DNA of 64,000 nucleotides, from contig OX155952.1 in the NCBI GenBank assembly GCA_944548615.1, forward strand, positions 30,033,458-30,097,457, in the 5' to 3' direction. Every line of letters begins with the position of its first letter. Position 1 is the stretch's first letter. Origin of the DNA: Micropterix aruncella (taxonomy: Eukaryota; Arthropoda; Insecta; Lepidoptera; Micropterigidae). The position numbers and the translations under genes are program-made. Below, piece after piece: positions 1 through 10,709 of the stretch. A model generated the notes under the pieces. That model had not been told where the DNA came from. It searched no databases and saw nothing but the letters and a program-made list of their open reading frames with translations.

Positions 1-489
1 GCTACGACGTTTACGATCTCTGATCGTTATTTATACCCTCGCTTACCTATACGAGGCTAAATGTCCTGCATAATTTAACGCCGCTCGAACACGCTGAAAT
101 CTGGTCATTTTTAATAACGATTCATTTGACAAACCCCGGTCTACAGAGAAAGTTTATTTTTATTTTTTCTGAAAGCGCTACATTTGCTAGTTGGTTTACC
201 CGAATAGATTTATTTACATTTTTTCTTAACTATTTTTTTAAAATATTTTTTTAGTCTTTTTTATGGCGCTGTAGTATTGTTCATTTTGTTCATTCGCATG
301 GTTCACCTAATATTACATACGTTTCATGTAAAAGAGAAGCAAAAGATATATTTCTTCTGTCCGTAAAACGTTTTTGAAAACTGACAATAATGACAAAATT
401 TCAATACATTATGGTTAATAAAACTTTAATTTTAAATTGAGGGAGCTCGATCCGATTCAATAGATATATGTACATACTTTTCAAGTCCA
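1..489. other. AT-rich sequence, no feature seen
   Basis: There are short T-rich runs and no open frame of note. No terminal repeats, tRNA boxes or protein motifs were recognised. Confidence 0.6.
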
Positions 490-872
490 CCCACAATGGG
501 TTCGATTGCGTTTCTTCGAGAATTAATATTGGAAATGGTTCATGCGAACGAGACAGAGCAGTGCGTTAGAGCTGAATGTAAAATGAACGATCGTATCTTT
601 TCCTGCACAAAAACATCCTGCCGAACATAAAACCATTAGTTGGAACTCAATTAGTTTGAAAACACGGCGTCCACTTAGATTATGAAGCTTTATATTCGAT
701 TGGTAGATTTATGCTGTAAAAGTGATAACCGTTCATTTTATATTCCGCTATAAGGTATTTTGATTTTAGTTCATAAAGAAACCAAATCGGGCTCAATATT
801 GCACTTTTTAGGGATTGCTGGGACATGTTTTACCAACAGGTGGTTACTAATGCGTGGGTAGGAGATAATATT
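490..872 (+). repeat. Diverged direct repeat D, copy 1
   Basis: This stretch aligns base by base with 4705-5170 in the same orientation. Shared blocks include CAATGGGTTCGATTGCGTTT, GAACGATCGTATCTTTTCC, a TTTGAAAACA segment and CCGTTCATTTTATATTCCGC. By eye they agree at roughly three quarters of positions, with several indels. There is no coding frame, no TG...CA ends and no tRNA boxes. It is either an old interspersed repeat family or an old duplication; two copies alone do not decide. Confidence 0.65.
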
Positions 873-885
873 ATTTTATTACAAT

Positions 886-1143
886 AAATTTTTTTTTTTT
901 TTTTTTTGTTACAAAAATATTTTGTTTTTGTAATAATCACAATATTGAACAAGCACGCACAAAATTAAACGTTCACCTTAGAACAGGTCCCGGCCTAGTT
1001 AGGTGGCGTTGTCACTGGACTTTGCAATGTATTCATTTTCTGCTAATTATTCAATGTTTAAAATATTTCTATGCATAGTTCCTAAGATAAAATTGTTTTT
1101 AATTATTCTTGAATTACTTAAATAAAAAAAAAAATAAAAAAAA
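886..1143 (+). repeat. Poly-T run and possible non-LTR 3' end with A-rich tail
   Basis: A T homopolymer lies near 889-907. After it, a segment containing CCGGCCTAGTTAGGTGGCG runs into an A-rich tail (about 1119-1143). A similar block, GGGCCTAGCTAGTTAGGCGG, precedes a (TAAA)n tail near 43640-43808, so this may be a 5'-truncated retrotransposon end of the same type. No coding sequence remains. Confidence 0.35.
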
Positions 1144-3239
1144 ATGTGGCTAAGAGAATCTATGTTGATAAGAGATAGCGATTCAACGGCTCCAACGCGG
1201 TTAGACTTCTAAACGACATCCAACAAAGTTTTTAGTACGCGAACGGCATGTGGAATATTTTAGATGATATCTCACAAAATCGCGCCAACATTTCGATGGT
1301 TCTATGTCTGATAACATTTTATTGTGTAAGGATCGAATTTGGCGCGCGTGCATTCTGGGTCATTCTTCAAAAGGAATTCTTTTGCATGTTATATCATATG
1401 CTTGACTGCTATCATTCTTCTATGTCGGATACCGTTATGCGAGTTTGTAGGCACATGCATACTAACGAAAATAAACGTCGTTAGTTTTTCGAGTACATAT
1501 TTGCTAGTCAATCGGAAAGCGATTGGCTGACGCGGCACTGTGTGAAAACCGTCCAGGAGCGCTCAAAGGTTGACTCCTATGTGAGACTGACCCGCAGGCC
1601 AGAGTCCTACTCGGGCTTGTACTTCTGCGTGGAGGCCGCCGAATGGGTGTTGAACTGTGAGTTTAACCGGCCCTGAACACTTGGTATCAATGGCCAAACT
1701 GCAACAGGGCCTATTAGCTCCTATGGCCAGCCCATTGCCAATTCAAGTTGCCTATTTTACCAGTAATTAATTATTTGTTTACACGACATAGTAAAAATAT
1801 CATAGCCTAGTTTCGCCAATGTCCTTTACTGGCTCATATTTAATTTACATTACTTGCTACTTACAGGTAACCTACATTGCCTATCTTCCTAATCGTTATT
1901 TTACAATATAGATATAACAGAAACACAAAATTTTTCATGTAACATAAAACGTAACAAAACTGTCGCCTCCTTGCCCCATATTAACCGTACATGCATTACG
2001 CATAACGTAGTAGTGAAATTGTGTGTCGAGCTAAAGCACACATAAACTACACTTTATGTATACGCGCATAGAAGACACGGACGACCTAATCTCATGTAAA
2101 GTAGGCCCTTGAAACTTTTATCATCCCTTGTGTTTGCGCTCTAACGATGCTATTTGCTCATTGTCACGAAAGGGACAATTTAAATTTGAACCCTGGGACG
2201 GAGCGGCGAGAGATTTTTGACCCGCTCCGTAAACAAACTAACAGAGATAGCAGATGTTCGCTTCCACGAACTTGGTAATATAGTTTTATCAACACGCGTC
2301 TCGAAAATCTCACATCGCTCAAACCCTTGTAATCTATATAGATATATATCAGGAAAGTATCGCTTTAATAAAGTTTTGGTCCGGCTTTCCGCTGGCGTAG
2401 TGGGTGTTGTAAATAATAAAAAATATTTTAGGTCGTTTTAAGTTCGCCTCGGGAATTTTCACCCAGGAAAATAATTAGCAGACGTAAAATATACGACATC
2501 ATAAATTTGCCGGCAGACTCGATACTACAAGGGGCTTTAAGATACTTTGTTTAAGGCTAACTTTATAAGGGTATCGTAATGATAAAAAGGATTTCGAAGT
2601 GGAAAGAGGAAGAAGAAATATATTTTAGTAACGCTCGCGAACTATTTAATTGATTTACGGTATAGCATACCGTGTAACTATTTATTTACGATACATACAC
2701 AATACACACATTTAAAACCTTAAGTAACCAGCCTTTTTATATCTACTTTTTTGTTGTATCCAGATACAATAACCTTAGTAACTATTACGATTTGCAGATA
2801 CTATTAATATGATGCTAGAAAACGTTAACTTTTGAGGAAAGAATAAAATTTACTCCCGGTTTATGTATTTAATACATTATTTATTTATTTCCATCCAACC
2901 GATTTTTGCAAAACTATGCCATTAGTTTACTATTAATAGACAACAAATACAAAAATGTGTTTATTTTTATTATTATGGATATTTTAGTTTTTTTGGCACG
3001 CTATTCATGTTTCCCCCCTCCTATGTTGACTAGGTTAGAGTATCACCCTGAAAATAGTAGGTGTAACTATAAAAACCTATTATATATTCATATTAGAATT
3101 TTCAAAACGCAATATATCGCATATCATGGAAATATGCAAATGGGAAGACATTTTCTACCAGAATTCACAAAGTACAAATTTCAAAATAGGTCATTATATT
3201 ATAATATTTTACCATTTTTTTAAGGAATAGGAAGGTAAC
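1144..3239. other. Intergenic; one GC-richer patch at 1540-1760
   Basis: This is mostly AT-rich sequence with only short, motif-free frames on both strands. Positions 1540-1760 are clearly richer in G and C (for example GCCAGAGTCCTACTCGGGCT) and may be a fragment of a repeat. Its GAGTCCTACTCGGG resembles GAGTCTTACTCGGGG at about 40302, inside copy C of the GC-rich family, but the match is too short to assign it. Confidence 0.4.
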
Positions 3240-3930
3240 GTGGGAAACGTAGAAAGTTCTTCCAAACTTCCAAACCAGCACCAGTTATGCCAGCGTGCTG
3301 CCGTTATCAAATCGGGTAACGAGACTGACTCCACAAACTACAGATCAATGTCCATTCTTAACACAAATTATAGAAAGACAAGTAAAAACGTGGAAAAAAC
3401 ACATTTGACTAACTACCTGGAGATAAACGAACTACTATCAACCAGTCAGTAAGGCAAAACATGGATGCTAACAAAAAATACCTTGGTATGCCCCTATATT
3501 TGACCAATGCATTCAACGCGGTACATTACGAAAAATTGGATAAGAAACAATTACAGATTGGAATACGGGGCAAAAAACTGGACTGGTTTCTCAAAATTAC
3601 ATTCTAGACGGAATCAGCTAGTTAAACTGAACGAAACATCAAGTTGCTGGCTAACCAACTGCTGTGTCGTTTCTCTGGGTAGTGCGTTAGAGCTTATATT
3701 ATTTTTCACATTTACTGTCGATTTTTTAGGGCAGGAGATACCATGTACCAGTGTATCATTTGCTGACGGTACTGTTCTTCTGTTTGAGGGTGGCACCTGG
3801 AACGATGTGCATACTAAAGTAATTAAATATTAAAACTAACAGTTAACTCTTGACGTTGACGTAAATATTGACTGAACAAAATACACGACCTTCAGCATAG
3901 ATAGGCGAACGCAACCAGGAGAGGTCATAC
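3240..3930 (+). pseudogene. Decayed non-LTR reverse transcriptase fragment
   Basis: This is the relic of a Jockey-superfamily reverse transcriptase, the enzyme that copies element RNA into DNA at the target site. A frame from 3240 reads an IKSGNETDSTNYR...SILNTNYRKTSK...LTNYLE segment, the usual fingers region (KSG..... NYRPISIL). A shifted frame gives LTNAFNAVHYEKL, equivalent to the DLTKAFDTVDHE palm motif, followed by GIRGKKLDWF. Near 3759-3770 the catalytic FADD box survives as FADG, with the second aspartate lost. Several stops and frame changes break the frame, and there is no linked 5' or 3' end. The family is certain in kind; the clade is an estimate. Confidence 0.75.
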
Positions 3931-3941
3931 GACTACTATTA

Positions 3942-4429
3942 AGGTGGGTATCCATTAGGTTCGCGCATCAACTCTGCTCGGCGCATCTGCAACTGCTCAA
4001 ATGGATACGGTGCGCGAAACAACGAGTGCTCAGCAGTTTTCATTCGAATGTTGAGCGAACATATCGTCGCCAGAATTTATTTGTAAATTTCTCATCCTTC
4101 GGATCCCACAGCACTGTATAATTTCTATCCTTAATTAGAGTTAGACATTTCTCTCCGGCCCACTCCATAGCGATGGATTCGCATTTACTGAACGCCGAAC
4201 GTGATGCGCGAGACGTACCCACCAACGTCCCACTTTGTTCGCGTCCACGAACACCACAGATACGAACACACTGCTCCAATTTGTGTTCGCGCATTTACCA
4301 CCACCGCTTGGAGCGCTCGCCGCGGAGCGTGCAACATTGCACTCTCCAGGAGCGCGAACGTATCCACTACTGGATCAGTTACAGAGGCGCGGAGCAGAGT
4401 TGATGCGCGAGTCTAATGAATACTCACCT
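3942..4429. mobile_element. PIF/Harbinger-like non-autonomous element
   Basis: The two ends form inverted repeats of about 55 bp with a few mismatches: the left begins AGGTGGGTATCCATTAG and the right, reverse-complemented, begins AGGTGAGTATTCATTAG. Both continue into TCGCGCATCAACTCTGCTC. The element is flanked by TTA on both sides (3939-3941 and 4430-4432), matching the three-base TWA target duplication of the PIF/Harbinger superfamily. Internal GTTCGCG motifs recur. The length of about 490 bp is too short for a transposase, but a relic of the accessory DNA-binding protein lies inside (see 4063-4168). Confidence 0.7.
4063..4168 (-). pseudogene. MADF-domain relic inside the Harbinger-like element
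   Basis: On the minus strand an open stretch reads MEWAGEKCLTLIK then TVLWDPKDEKFTNK. This is the signature start of a MADF (Myb/SANT-like) domain: tryptophan, a helix with LI, then the LWDP turn. In the family the domain binds DNA, and PIF/Harbinger elements encode a second Myb-like protein alongside the transposase. The similarity fades after about 30 residues and the frame stops at 4040. The position inside the inverted repeats agrees with an internally deleted element that kept part of this accessory gene. Confidence 0.55.
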
Positions 4430-4704
4430 TTACGTGACAGTGACTGTGATGACAGAAATTGCACGTGCTATCAGCTGGTATGCGCGGCAAGCATAAAATG
4501 CTTAGAAATACTATGCGATGGCACAACCAAATACATAGACGGAACTGCAACGCGACTTTTAATTTATAATTAAAATTAATTTATATTTTTAGAAATATTG
4601 GAAATGTGCTAAGCCCATCATAAATCCAATTACTTAAAATAAATGTCTTGAAAAAACGTTTCGTCACGGTTACAAGATAACTTTCTCTGCCAAGTACACA
4701 TCTA

Positions 4705-5170
4705 GCGACAATGGGCTCGATTGCGTTTCTTCGTGTATTAACATCGGAAAATAGTTCATCCGAACGAACAGAGCAGCGCGTTAGAGCGGAATGTAAAATG
4801 AACGGTCGTATCTTTTCCCGCACTAAAACTACCCGCCGAGCTTAAAAAATTATTTGGATTAGTTTGAAAACATTTCGTCCAGTCTTGGATTCTGCAGCTT
4901 TATGTTCGATTAGTAGATTTTTGCCGGGATATATAAGTAACAACCGTTCATTATATATTCCGCTCTATGTTCGATTTGTATATTTATGCCCTGTCTAGCT
5001 GGCATGAACTATTTCCGATTTTATTTCATGAAAATCGCAACCGGGCTTAATGCCGCATTTCTTTTTGTAGCATTATTACAGAGTATTTTAAATGTATGGA
5101 GGAATATTTTCGCTTTGCTTCCATATTTTAGAGCGACCGGTTACTAACGTTAGTAGGGATGTAATATTTC
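4705..5170 (+). repeat. Diverged direct repeat D, copy 2
   Basis: This is the partner of 490-872 and starts at CAATGGGCTCGATTGCG. It is longer because a segment around ATGTTCGATT (about 4899 and 4971) is duplicated inside it. Similarity continues past a gap to the GGTTACTAACGTTAGTAGGG segment, which matches GGTTACTAATGCGTGGGTAGG in copy 1. Confidence 0.65.
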
Positions 5171-6255
5171 GTGAATTTGAAAACTGTATACGAGTACATG
5201 GTCGCGCGCCATTTATATTTCAGTGTCGTTACTCAGCAACTGACACAGTTGAAGGGTGGCCAAGTCTGCACGCGAACTCACCTTGGTATATTCGTTGCGA
5301 GAATTAGCAACTTAACTTTACCGGCCTACCGACAGAAAAGGAGGGAAAGTATTGTGAGCGCGCTAAAAACAATCCAGATGGACAAATATACGAGTATACA
5401 TTTTAAAAGTCGAAAAATAAGTAAAAAGGAATTTAATCACTTGTGGAGAAGTATAATAGCGATGTTTAACAAAATAGATATAGTGAAATTTAGAAAAAAG
5501 TATAGCTACATAGTAATAAAAATCTAATTCGACCATAACAAAAATATGATCTAAGACTTTCATCGATAATGAAAAAAAATCTGTTATAAAATTTTTGAAA
5601 TAGAATAAACTGTGAAAAATAAAACACATATTTTCAACAGCAATAATTTATAATAATAACAGCAAATTTCCAAGATTTCATTTAATAGTATTATTTTAAA
5701 CCCTATGTACTACCTTCTTGAGTACCTACAACGAAGCTTGAAACTAGCGAAGAGGAAGGGACAAGTAGAACACCGGAACAAGTATATCTACTGGTCGATT
5801 GATTTACCTTTCCCTCCCTACCTAGGCAAGTGCAGGTTTAAAAATGTGCCCATTTTAGGAGCACTCCTAGCTAGGGTGACGCAATTCACACAATCATTCT
5901 GGCACAATTTATTCTACAAAAAAATACCTATAACTAATGCGAATTGATTGTGAAGAAAAGCGACGAAATATTGAATGGACGATTCCAACAATTAACACCC
6001 TTATGCAATCAAAATTAAATTGTTACCACATTTTTAATGCGGAACGCCTCGTTGACAATTCTATTATTTTCAATTCAATTGTCATTCACGCGGTTATTGT
6101 CGATTATCAATTAGATGCGGGTACTTTGTAACCGCATAATCGAGCAACCCTTTTGTATCGTTGAGTGTATCTCAAATAAAAAGGCATATCTAGTCGCCAT
6201 CGTGCCATGCAAATGTTGCCACCATTGTTGAAATTTTGTCTTGTCCTGGAATATG
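5171..6255. other. Intergenic, no recognised feature
   Basis: The sequence is AT-rich. Short frames (for example 5171-5527 plus and 5363-5629 minus) have lysine-, isoleucine- and tyrosine-rich composition expected of translated AT-rich noncoding DNA. No motifs were recognised. Confidence 0.5.
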
Positions 6256-6430
6256 AAGCGGCGCGGCGCACATAGGAATATTTGTGCTATCTGGGCGGCC
6301 AGAAATATTTATCCACTTTAATCGATATAAAAGCTTTCTTACACTAATCCGTGTTATTTGGTAGTAATAGGGATAAAAAGATGTCGCGAAAACATATGCC
6401 CTTTTCTCTTCGCGATATCTCCGTATAGCC
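6256..6430 (+). repeat. Short dispersed repeat G, copy 1
   Basis: The block CTGGGCGGCCAGAAATATTT and, about 100 bases later, TCTCTTCGCGATATCT are shared in order and orientation with 31630-31765. The sequence between the blocks has diverged. It is a probable old interspersed repeat. Confidence 0.45.
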
Positions 6431-6762
6431 CGACAAAATTAGACAAATCAGCCCAAATAGTTCACGTAGTGTTGGCAATCGATACAACCATTCCCCAAGA
6501 TGCAAACAGATGATCCAAGAGATGCAATCAGTTCTGATGAACATACTGAAAGTCGCTGAGAGTATAGTATACCTTCTAACTCTAGCTATACTATGCCGAG
6601 AGTTAGGGGTAGGTGATCCTGAAGAGGGGGAAAGGTTTAAAATGTATCTGGCTTTAGCTATTCACATATATTTGTAACCTTTAGGATTAGCGTTATGACT
6701 ACTTATAGGAACATAAACTACATAAAATTGCCTATAATAAAGGTCTTGTTACTTTTTACTGT
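6431..6762. other. Intergenic, no recognised feature
   Basis: AT-rich sequence with no open frame carrying a motif. The next relic starts downstream. Confidence 0.5.
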
Positions 6763-7197
6763 ATGATCAAGGATTTTAAAGCGCTCGCGCGCTTCAAAAA
6801 CTTAAACCCTCCATTACTCTTAAAGTATTGGTCCATTAAAAAACCGCTCCGTTTCCCATCCGACCAATTATTCACAGACTTTAACGTAATGGACATCCGA
6901 CAGTTATATCTAAAAGCGGTTTTAATGTACTTCCAGAGGAATGACAGGACTGCGATATCTAAACTTCGGGACCATGGACATGAGACTAGACATCGTTACA
7001 GACAACCTGAGGTAAAAATGAACACGACATATGGACAACGACATTATACTTTTCTGACTCCGAGACTATACAATAAACTGAGAATGGACGTACCGACGAC
7101 CGACTTACCACACCCTACTTTTCGAAGAGTGGTTATAAATTGGCTGCTAAATAAATCTAGGAAAGACTGCGAGGCGTTATTAAAATCTCTTGAATGA
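6763..7197 (+). pseudogene. C-terminal part of a Jockey-type non-LTR reverse transcriptase
   Basis: An uninterrupted frame of 144 codons reads PSDQLFTDFNVMDIRQLY, then TYGQRHYTFLTPRLYNKL. This is the conserved end of Jockey-superfamily polymerases, after the thumb, where the element protein closes with the QR.Y.F..PRLYN box and a WL-containing helix. The catalytic domain is absent, so this is a 5'-truncated copy, the usual product of incomplete target-primed reverse transcription. A 3' untranslated segment follows to a TTTATTTATTTTATTTATTTA tract at about 7370. A related C-terminus lies inverted at 7916-8252. Confidence 0.8.
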
Positions 7198-7400
7198 ACA
7201 TATTTCTATTTATATATATTATGCAAATTTACGGCTATATTGTATTGTAGTACCTACCTACATTCTTAATTAACTTCTATATTATATAATAAAATGGCAT
7301 TGCAAATTGTCATTTTCTTTGATAAATAGTTATCAAGGCACTTTTGCATATGTAAATATATACTCATATTATTTATTTATTTTATTTATTTAAGAATTAA
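7198..7400 (+). mobile_element. 3' untranslated region and tail of the truncated element
   Basis: AT-rich sequence runs directly from the stop codon of the polymerase fragment and ends in an A/T four- and five-base repeat near 7365-7393. The boundary is approximate because the flanking DNA is equally AT-rich. Confidence 0.4.
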
Positions 7401-7915
7401 TTACTATGAAACATTGATTAGCTTATAAAAATAACAGGAACCGAATGGCAAAACCTTAACCTTTTGCTTATTTGTTTCTGTCACCCAACTGGGACTAGCC
7501 CGTTCTAGGGTGGACAGGACTCCAATATTACAATCAAGTTTGCTTGATTGCTTAGTTGCTTACAAATATACAAGTTTTAGTAAAAAGCTAATGACACTAA
7601 ATTGCCCTAAAATGTGGTCTTCAGAATAAAATAAAAAAATAATAATAATAATAAAATATTAAAAGATAATATAATAAATAAAATGCAATTCCATTATTTA
7701 ATCGGCAATAAATATCATATAAAATTCGATTAAATAAAATAAATAAAGTTATATGTGAGAAAAGGAAGAAACGGTCATTAATATTTATTAATATAAAATT
7801 ACCTAGTCTAAAAAGTATACTTCATTGTCAAAGTCAAATAATTTTTGGTAGTTAGTTCAATGTTAAAATATACTTAACATATATGTTTAATAATTTGTGC
7901 ACCTAAGTTTTATTA
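7401..7915. other. AT-rich spacer and probable 3' UTR of the minus-strand relic
   Basis: The right part (about 7650-7915) probably includes the 3' untranslated region of the minus-strand element at 7916-8252; an AATAAAATAAATAAAG run at about 7734-7748 could be its tail. Positions 7470-7560 are less AT-rich (GGGACTAGCCCGTTCTAGGG) and unassigned. Confidence 0.35.
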
Positions 7916-8252
7916 TACTATTATTTCTAACATTTGATGTATGGTTAGTCTGTCGTGATTCGATAACCATTTCTTTAGTTTATTTTTGAATTCCCTAAAT
8001 GTCAAGTTCATTTTTATTTCCATATTGATCAGATTGTAAAATCTCGGCGCAATGAAAGAGTAATGTCTTTGTCCAAATGATGTTTTCCTTCTGGGTATTA
8101 TTGAGCTATTTTCTAAAACTTGTCTCGTTGGTCGCCGGTTCTGAATTATTCCTAAATTTGAGTTACTGTCCAAAAATAGCCTTAAGAGGGAAGTTTTTAG
8201 AAAAAGTTGCCTACAGTCAAGAACTTTAGCTTCCTTATAAAGTTCATTAGTG
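7916..8252 (-). pseudogene. C-terminal part of a second Jockey-type reverse transcriptase
   Basis: The minus-strand frame is open from about 8252, although the first start codon is at 8173. It reads ELYKEAKVLDCRQLFLK, then RRKTSFGQRHYSFIAPRF and a terminal helix with KWL. The order of motifs matches the plus-strand relic at 6763-7197 (DIRQLYLK, then QRHYTFLTPRLYN), so both derive from the same broad family, in opposite orientations about 700 bp apart. Everything upstream of the C-terminal domain is missing: a 5'-truncated, dead copy with an unbroken remaining frame. Confidence 0.75.
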
Positions 8253-8825
8253 GGATGGCGATATTATCATAATAATATTTTTTCTATTTTTTATTTTTTA
8301 ATTATCATATTATATGTATGTACCTATTTATAATAATTTTTATTTATATATACTTTTAATATAAATTCATGTAAAGTTTATGCGATTATCGTATCTATGT
8401 ATGTATTATATTAAATGTAAGAATATTTATTTATGAATATTTGAACAAGAATACCTTCCGTTTAATTTGGTATCTTCAAAATTTTTAAATTTTAGAATAA
8501 AGTAACTACCCCCATCCTTGTAATTATATATTGTAAATACCATTGCAATACAAAGTTTTTAAAAAATATTAAAATAAAATAAAAACCTAAGAGCGGGTAT
8601 ATCATGCTCTTTCGGCAGGCAATATACGATTTCTGTTGGTACCACCTCGATACAGGTTATTCCTAGTGAGGTGGTAAACCACAAACTATTATTTCTGAAT
8701 CTCTTTCCGAGTTAGGTAAATTAAAAAACTGTTTAATTAATTATGAAATATTAGGCTAATAGAATGTTTTTGTAATTAAATGTACTTTTTATGGACTTAA
8801 ATAAATAAATAAATAAATAAATAAA
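8253..8825 (+). repeat. Probable retrotransposon 3' end with (TAAA)7 tail
   Basis: The left half (8256-8580) is AT-rich without features. A less AT-rich segment (8590-8720, with CGATTTCTGTTGGTACCACC) leads into TTATGGACTTAAATAAATAA and a clean TAAA array at 8798-8825. Tails of this kind close Jockey-type elements in insects. No coding remnant was recognised, so the call rests on the tail. Confidence 0.4.
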
Positions 8826-9428
8826 TTAGTAAAACGTAATCGAATCTTATTTATAGGAGTTTTTATATAGTTTATTTTCCTAGATGTTGTCCTAACGGTA
8901 ATCTTAAAGATTTGGGAGACATCTGCGAAAAACTGAAGATAGGGACATTTGAAGCCCCATACCCTATCCATCTCACCGGTCATCCATCCACCCTCGGAAA
9001 CTTTCAGCATGTTCATCAGGACATCTTGATATTGACATATTATTTGTTAAAGAATGTTGAAGAACTGCATTCGACTCATAACTATGATATTTAATGGTCT
9101 CAAAACAAAAAAGTGCAGCTATGAACAAATTAACAAAACATCTTTTTTTAGGTGGAAAACATATTCATTTCAAAGGCTTTATTTTTAAAATCCGCAGTTA
9201 TCCGCAAAAATGGATGGGCGATGGGCCCACCTCTCCAATAACAATACCGTATTTACCATCGGAAAGATCTATTTACCTAGAATATTTATTACTATTACAA
9301 CTTACCTTAATTATGAGCCGTTTCGGAGATTTGAAATTCGGAATCTTCTTAAATTACATGAAAACCCCTATGCAAATTATTTATTTAAAATATTTAAATT
9401 GCAGTGAAGATCAATAAAAAGTGTTATA
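8826..9428. other. Intergenic, frames of unknown meaning
   Basis: Plus-strand frames at 8912-9094 and 9094-9417 and a minus frame at 8789-9016 contain no motif I recognise. The block at 8900-9010 (GCCCCATACCCTATCCATCT) is less AT-rich than its surroundings. Confidence 0.35.
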
Positions 9429-9659
9429 TTATGATAAACGGTCACTGGGCACAATATGTTGAACAGCTGACTTTAGCATATTGCATACGTCAGGAAACAG
9501 AGCGGGAATGAAATCATGAGACACATTACAGAGTTCAAGCAACATATCCCAGTATTTTCCTTCCATATACTGTTGACAAAGTAGATCATGCTTTGGAATA
9601 TATAGTTTGTACTCACACAACCTATATAGTTCATCGTTTCGGGTGTTCTGGGACGGTTT
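9429..9659 (-). other. Unassigned open frame
   Basis: A minus-strand frame of about 75 codons reads QNTRNDELYRLCEYKLYIPK, then HDLLCQQYMEGKYWDMLLEL and ALFPDVCNMLKSA before a stop. Its composition is balanced, with clustered Cys, Trp and aromatic residues, and is unlike the poly-Lys/Ile frames around it. The only start in the longest listed part is TTG, so no initiation codon is visible. It could be a terminal host exon or the end of a transposon protein. No family was recognised. Confidence 0.3.
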
Positions 9660-10566
9660 TCATTTAATTAGTTATTAAAAAATACAATTCTTGGATGTGT
9701 TAGGTGTCCTAGGGATATAGGTATTTAGCCATATTTCATAGGATATAACTCAGAAATGACTTATAATTAAAATCAGTCGTTTTAGTATTATAATACATGT
9801 TCTACATAAAGAGATCTTCCCATTGGTATATGATTTACAGCTATTGGGAAAGTGGACCCAAAATGCTTATTCTGGTTTGGAATGTATCCTAAAGAATAAG
9901 CATTAGTAGTAACAGTTTTTCCTGCCTATGCGGTTTTTTTTCACTTTTAACCGTATCAACTTTTAACCGTTCAGATCGGCCAAGCAGCCCTGTGTGCGGC
10001 AGTACAATAGGTTTGTAAGTTCAGCACTCGCTTTCTTGGCGAGGGCGAAACTTTGAATGTCGGGAGGGCTTTTTATGCGCTCGCTACCCGCAGACATGTC
10101 GGCATTGCGCACTCCCAAATTATGCCGCGCTCCGCAACACGAACCCAAAGTCTCGCCTGTATTTCGTGGACACGGATATGGATATGACCATATGCAGGCC
10201 GATGTAGGGTGGTAAAATTTTGCTTGTCTTTGCAAATGCCACGGCGTAAGTCCGTAACTGTGAGATCAGAAGACATCCTTGAAAATGTCCTAAAACGCAT
10301 CTCACAAATTAATAGAGTTAATCTGATGCGAGCGAAGGGAATACATAAGAAAGAGAAGGCAAATAAACCGACAAGAAAGAAATCAACGACAAACCTACTA
10401 TAGCAGAGCGTGATAGGACAGCAGTTGAGAAGTGACGGAACAATAACGATCTCCAGTATTTACGATATTGACATTATACATCTTCTCGAGTATTTTTTTT
10501 ACGAGACACTTAAATCAGGCATTAGATCATATCAAATGACATTATATCCCCTGCTTAAATCAGGCG
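9660..10566. other. Intergenic; possible decayed coding patch at 9963-10403
   Basis: Positions 9963-10403 are less AT-rich, with overlapping frames on both strands. The plus frame at 10209-10403 reads PRRKSVTVRSEDILENVLKR and ends lysine-rich. None shows a domain I can name. It may be an old transposon fragment. Confidence 0.3.
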
Positions 10567-10709
10567 TTATAAATACGATAAAAACGAATTTACCGCGCGA
10601 AGTTTGTATAACCCGACGTTTCGGCGATGTTGCAGCCGCCGTTGTTCAGGGTAGAAACGTCGAGTGCTACAAACTTCACGCGTTAAATTCGTTTTTATCT
10701 TATTTATAA
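10567..10709. repeat. Foldback repeat F, copy 1
   Basis: A near-perfect inverted repeat: GATAAAAACGAATTTACCGC (from 10577) pairs with the complement of the segment ending TTAAATTCGTTTTTATC (10699), and the arms extend outward to TTATAAATAC. The centre holds CCGACGTTTCGGCGATGTTG and CAGCCGCCGTTGTTCAGGG. The same core recurs at 47985-48112. It is a snap-back repeat with no coding capacity. Confidence 0.7.

Noticed and set aside
4173..4573. Plus-strand frames of 71-112 codons
   Set aside because: They are shadows of the inverted-repeat element and the MADF relic on the other strand.
490..5170. Direct repeats as LTRs of a retrovirus-like element
   Set aside because: The copies lack TG...CA ends, a primer-binding site and any gag-pol-like coding between them; the only enzyme relic inside is non-LTR.
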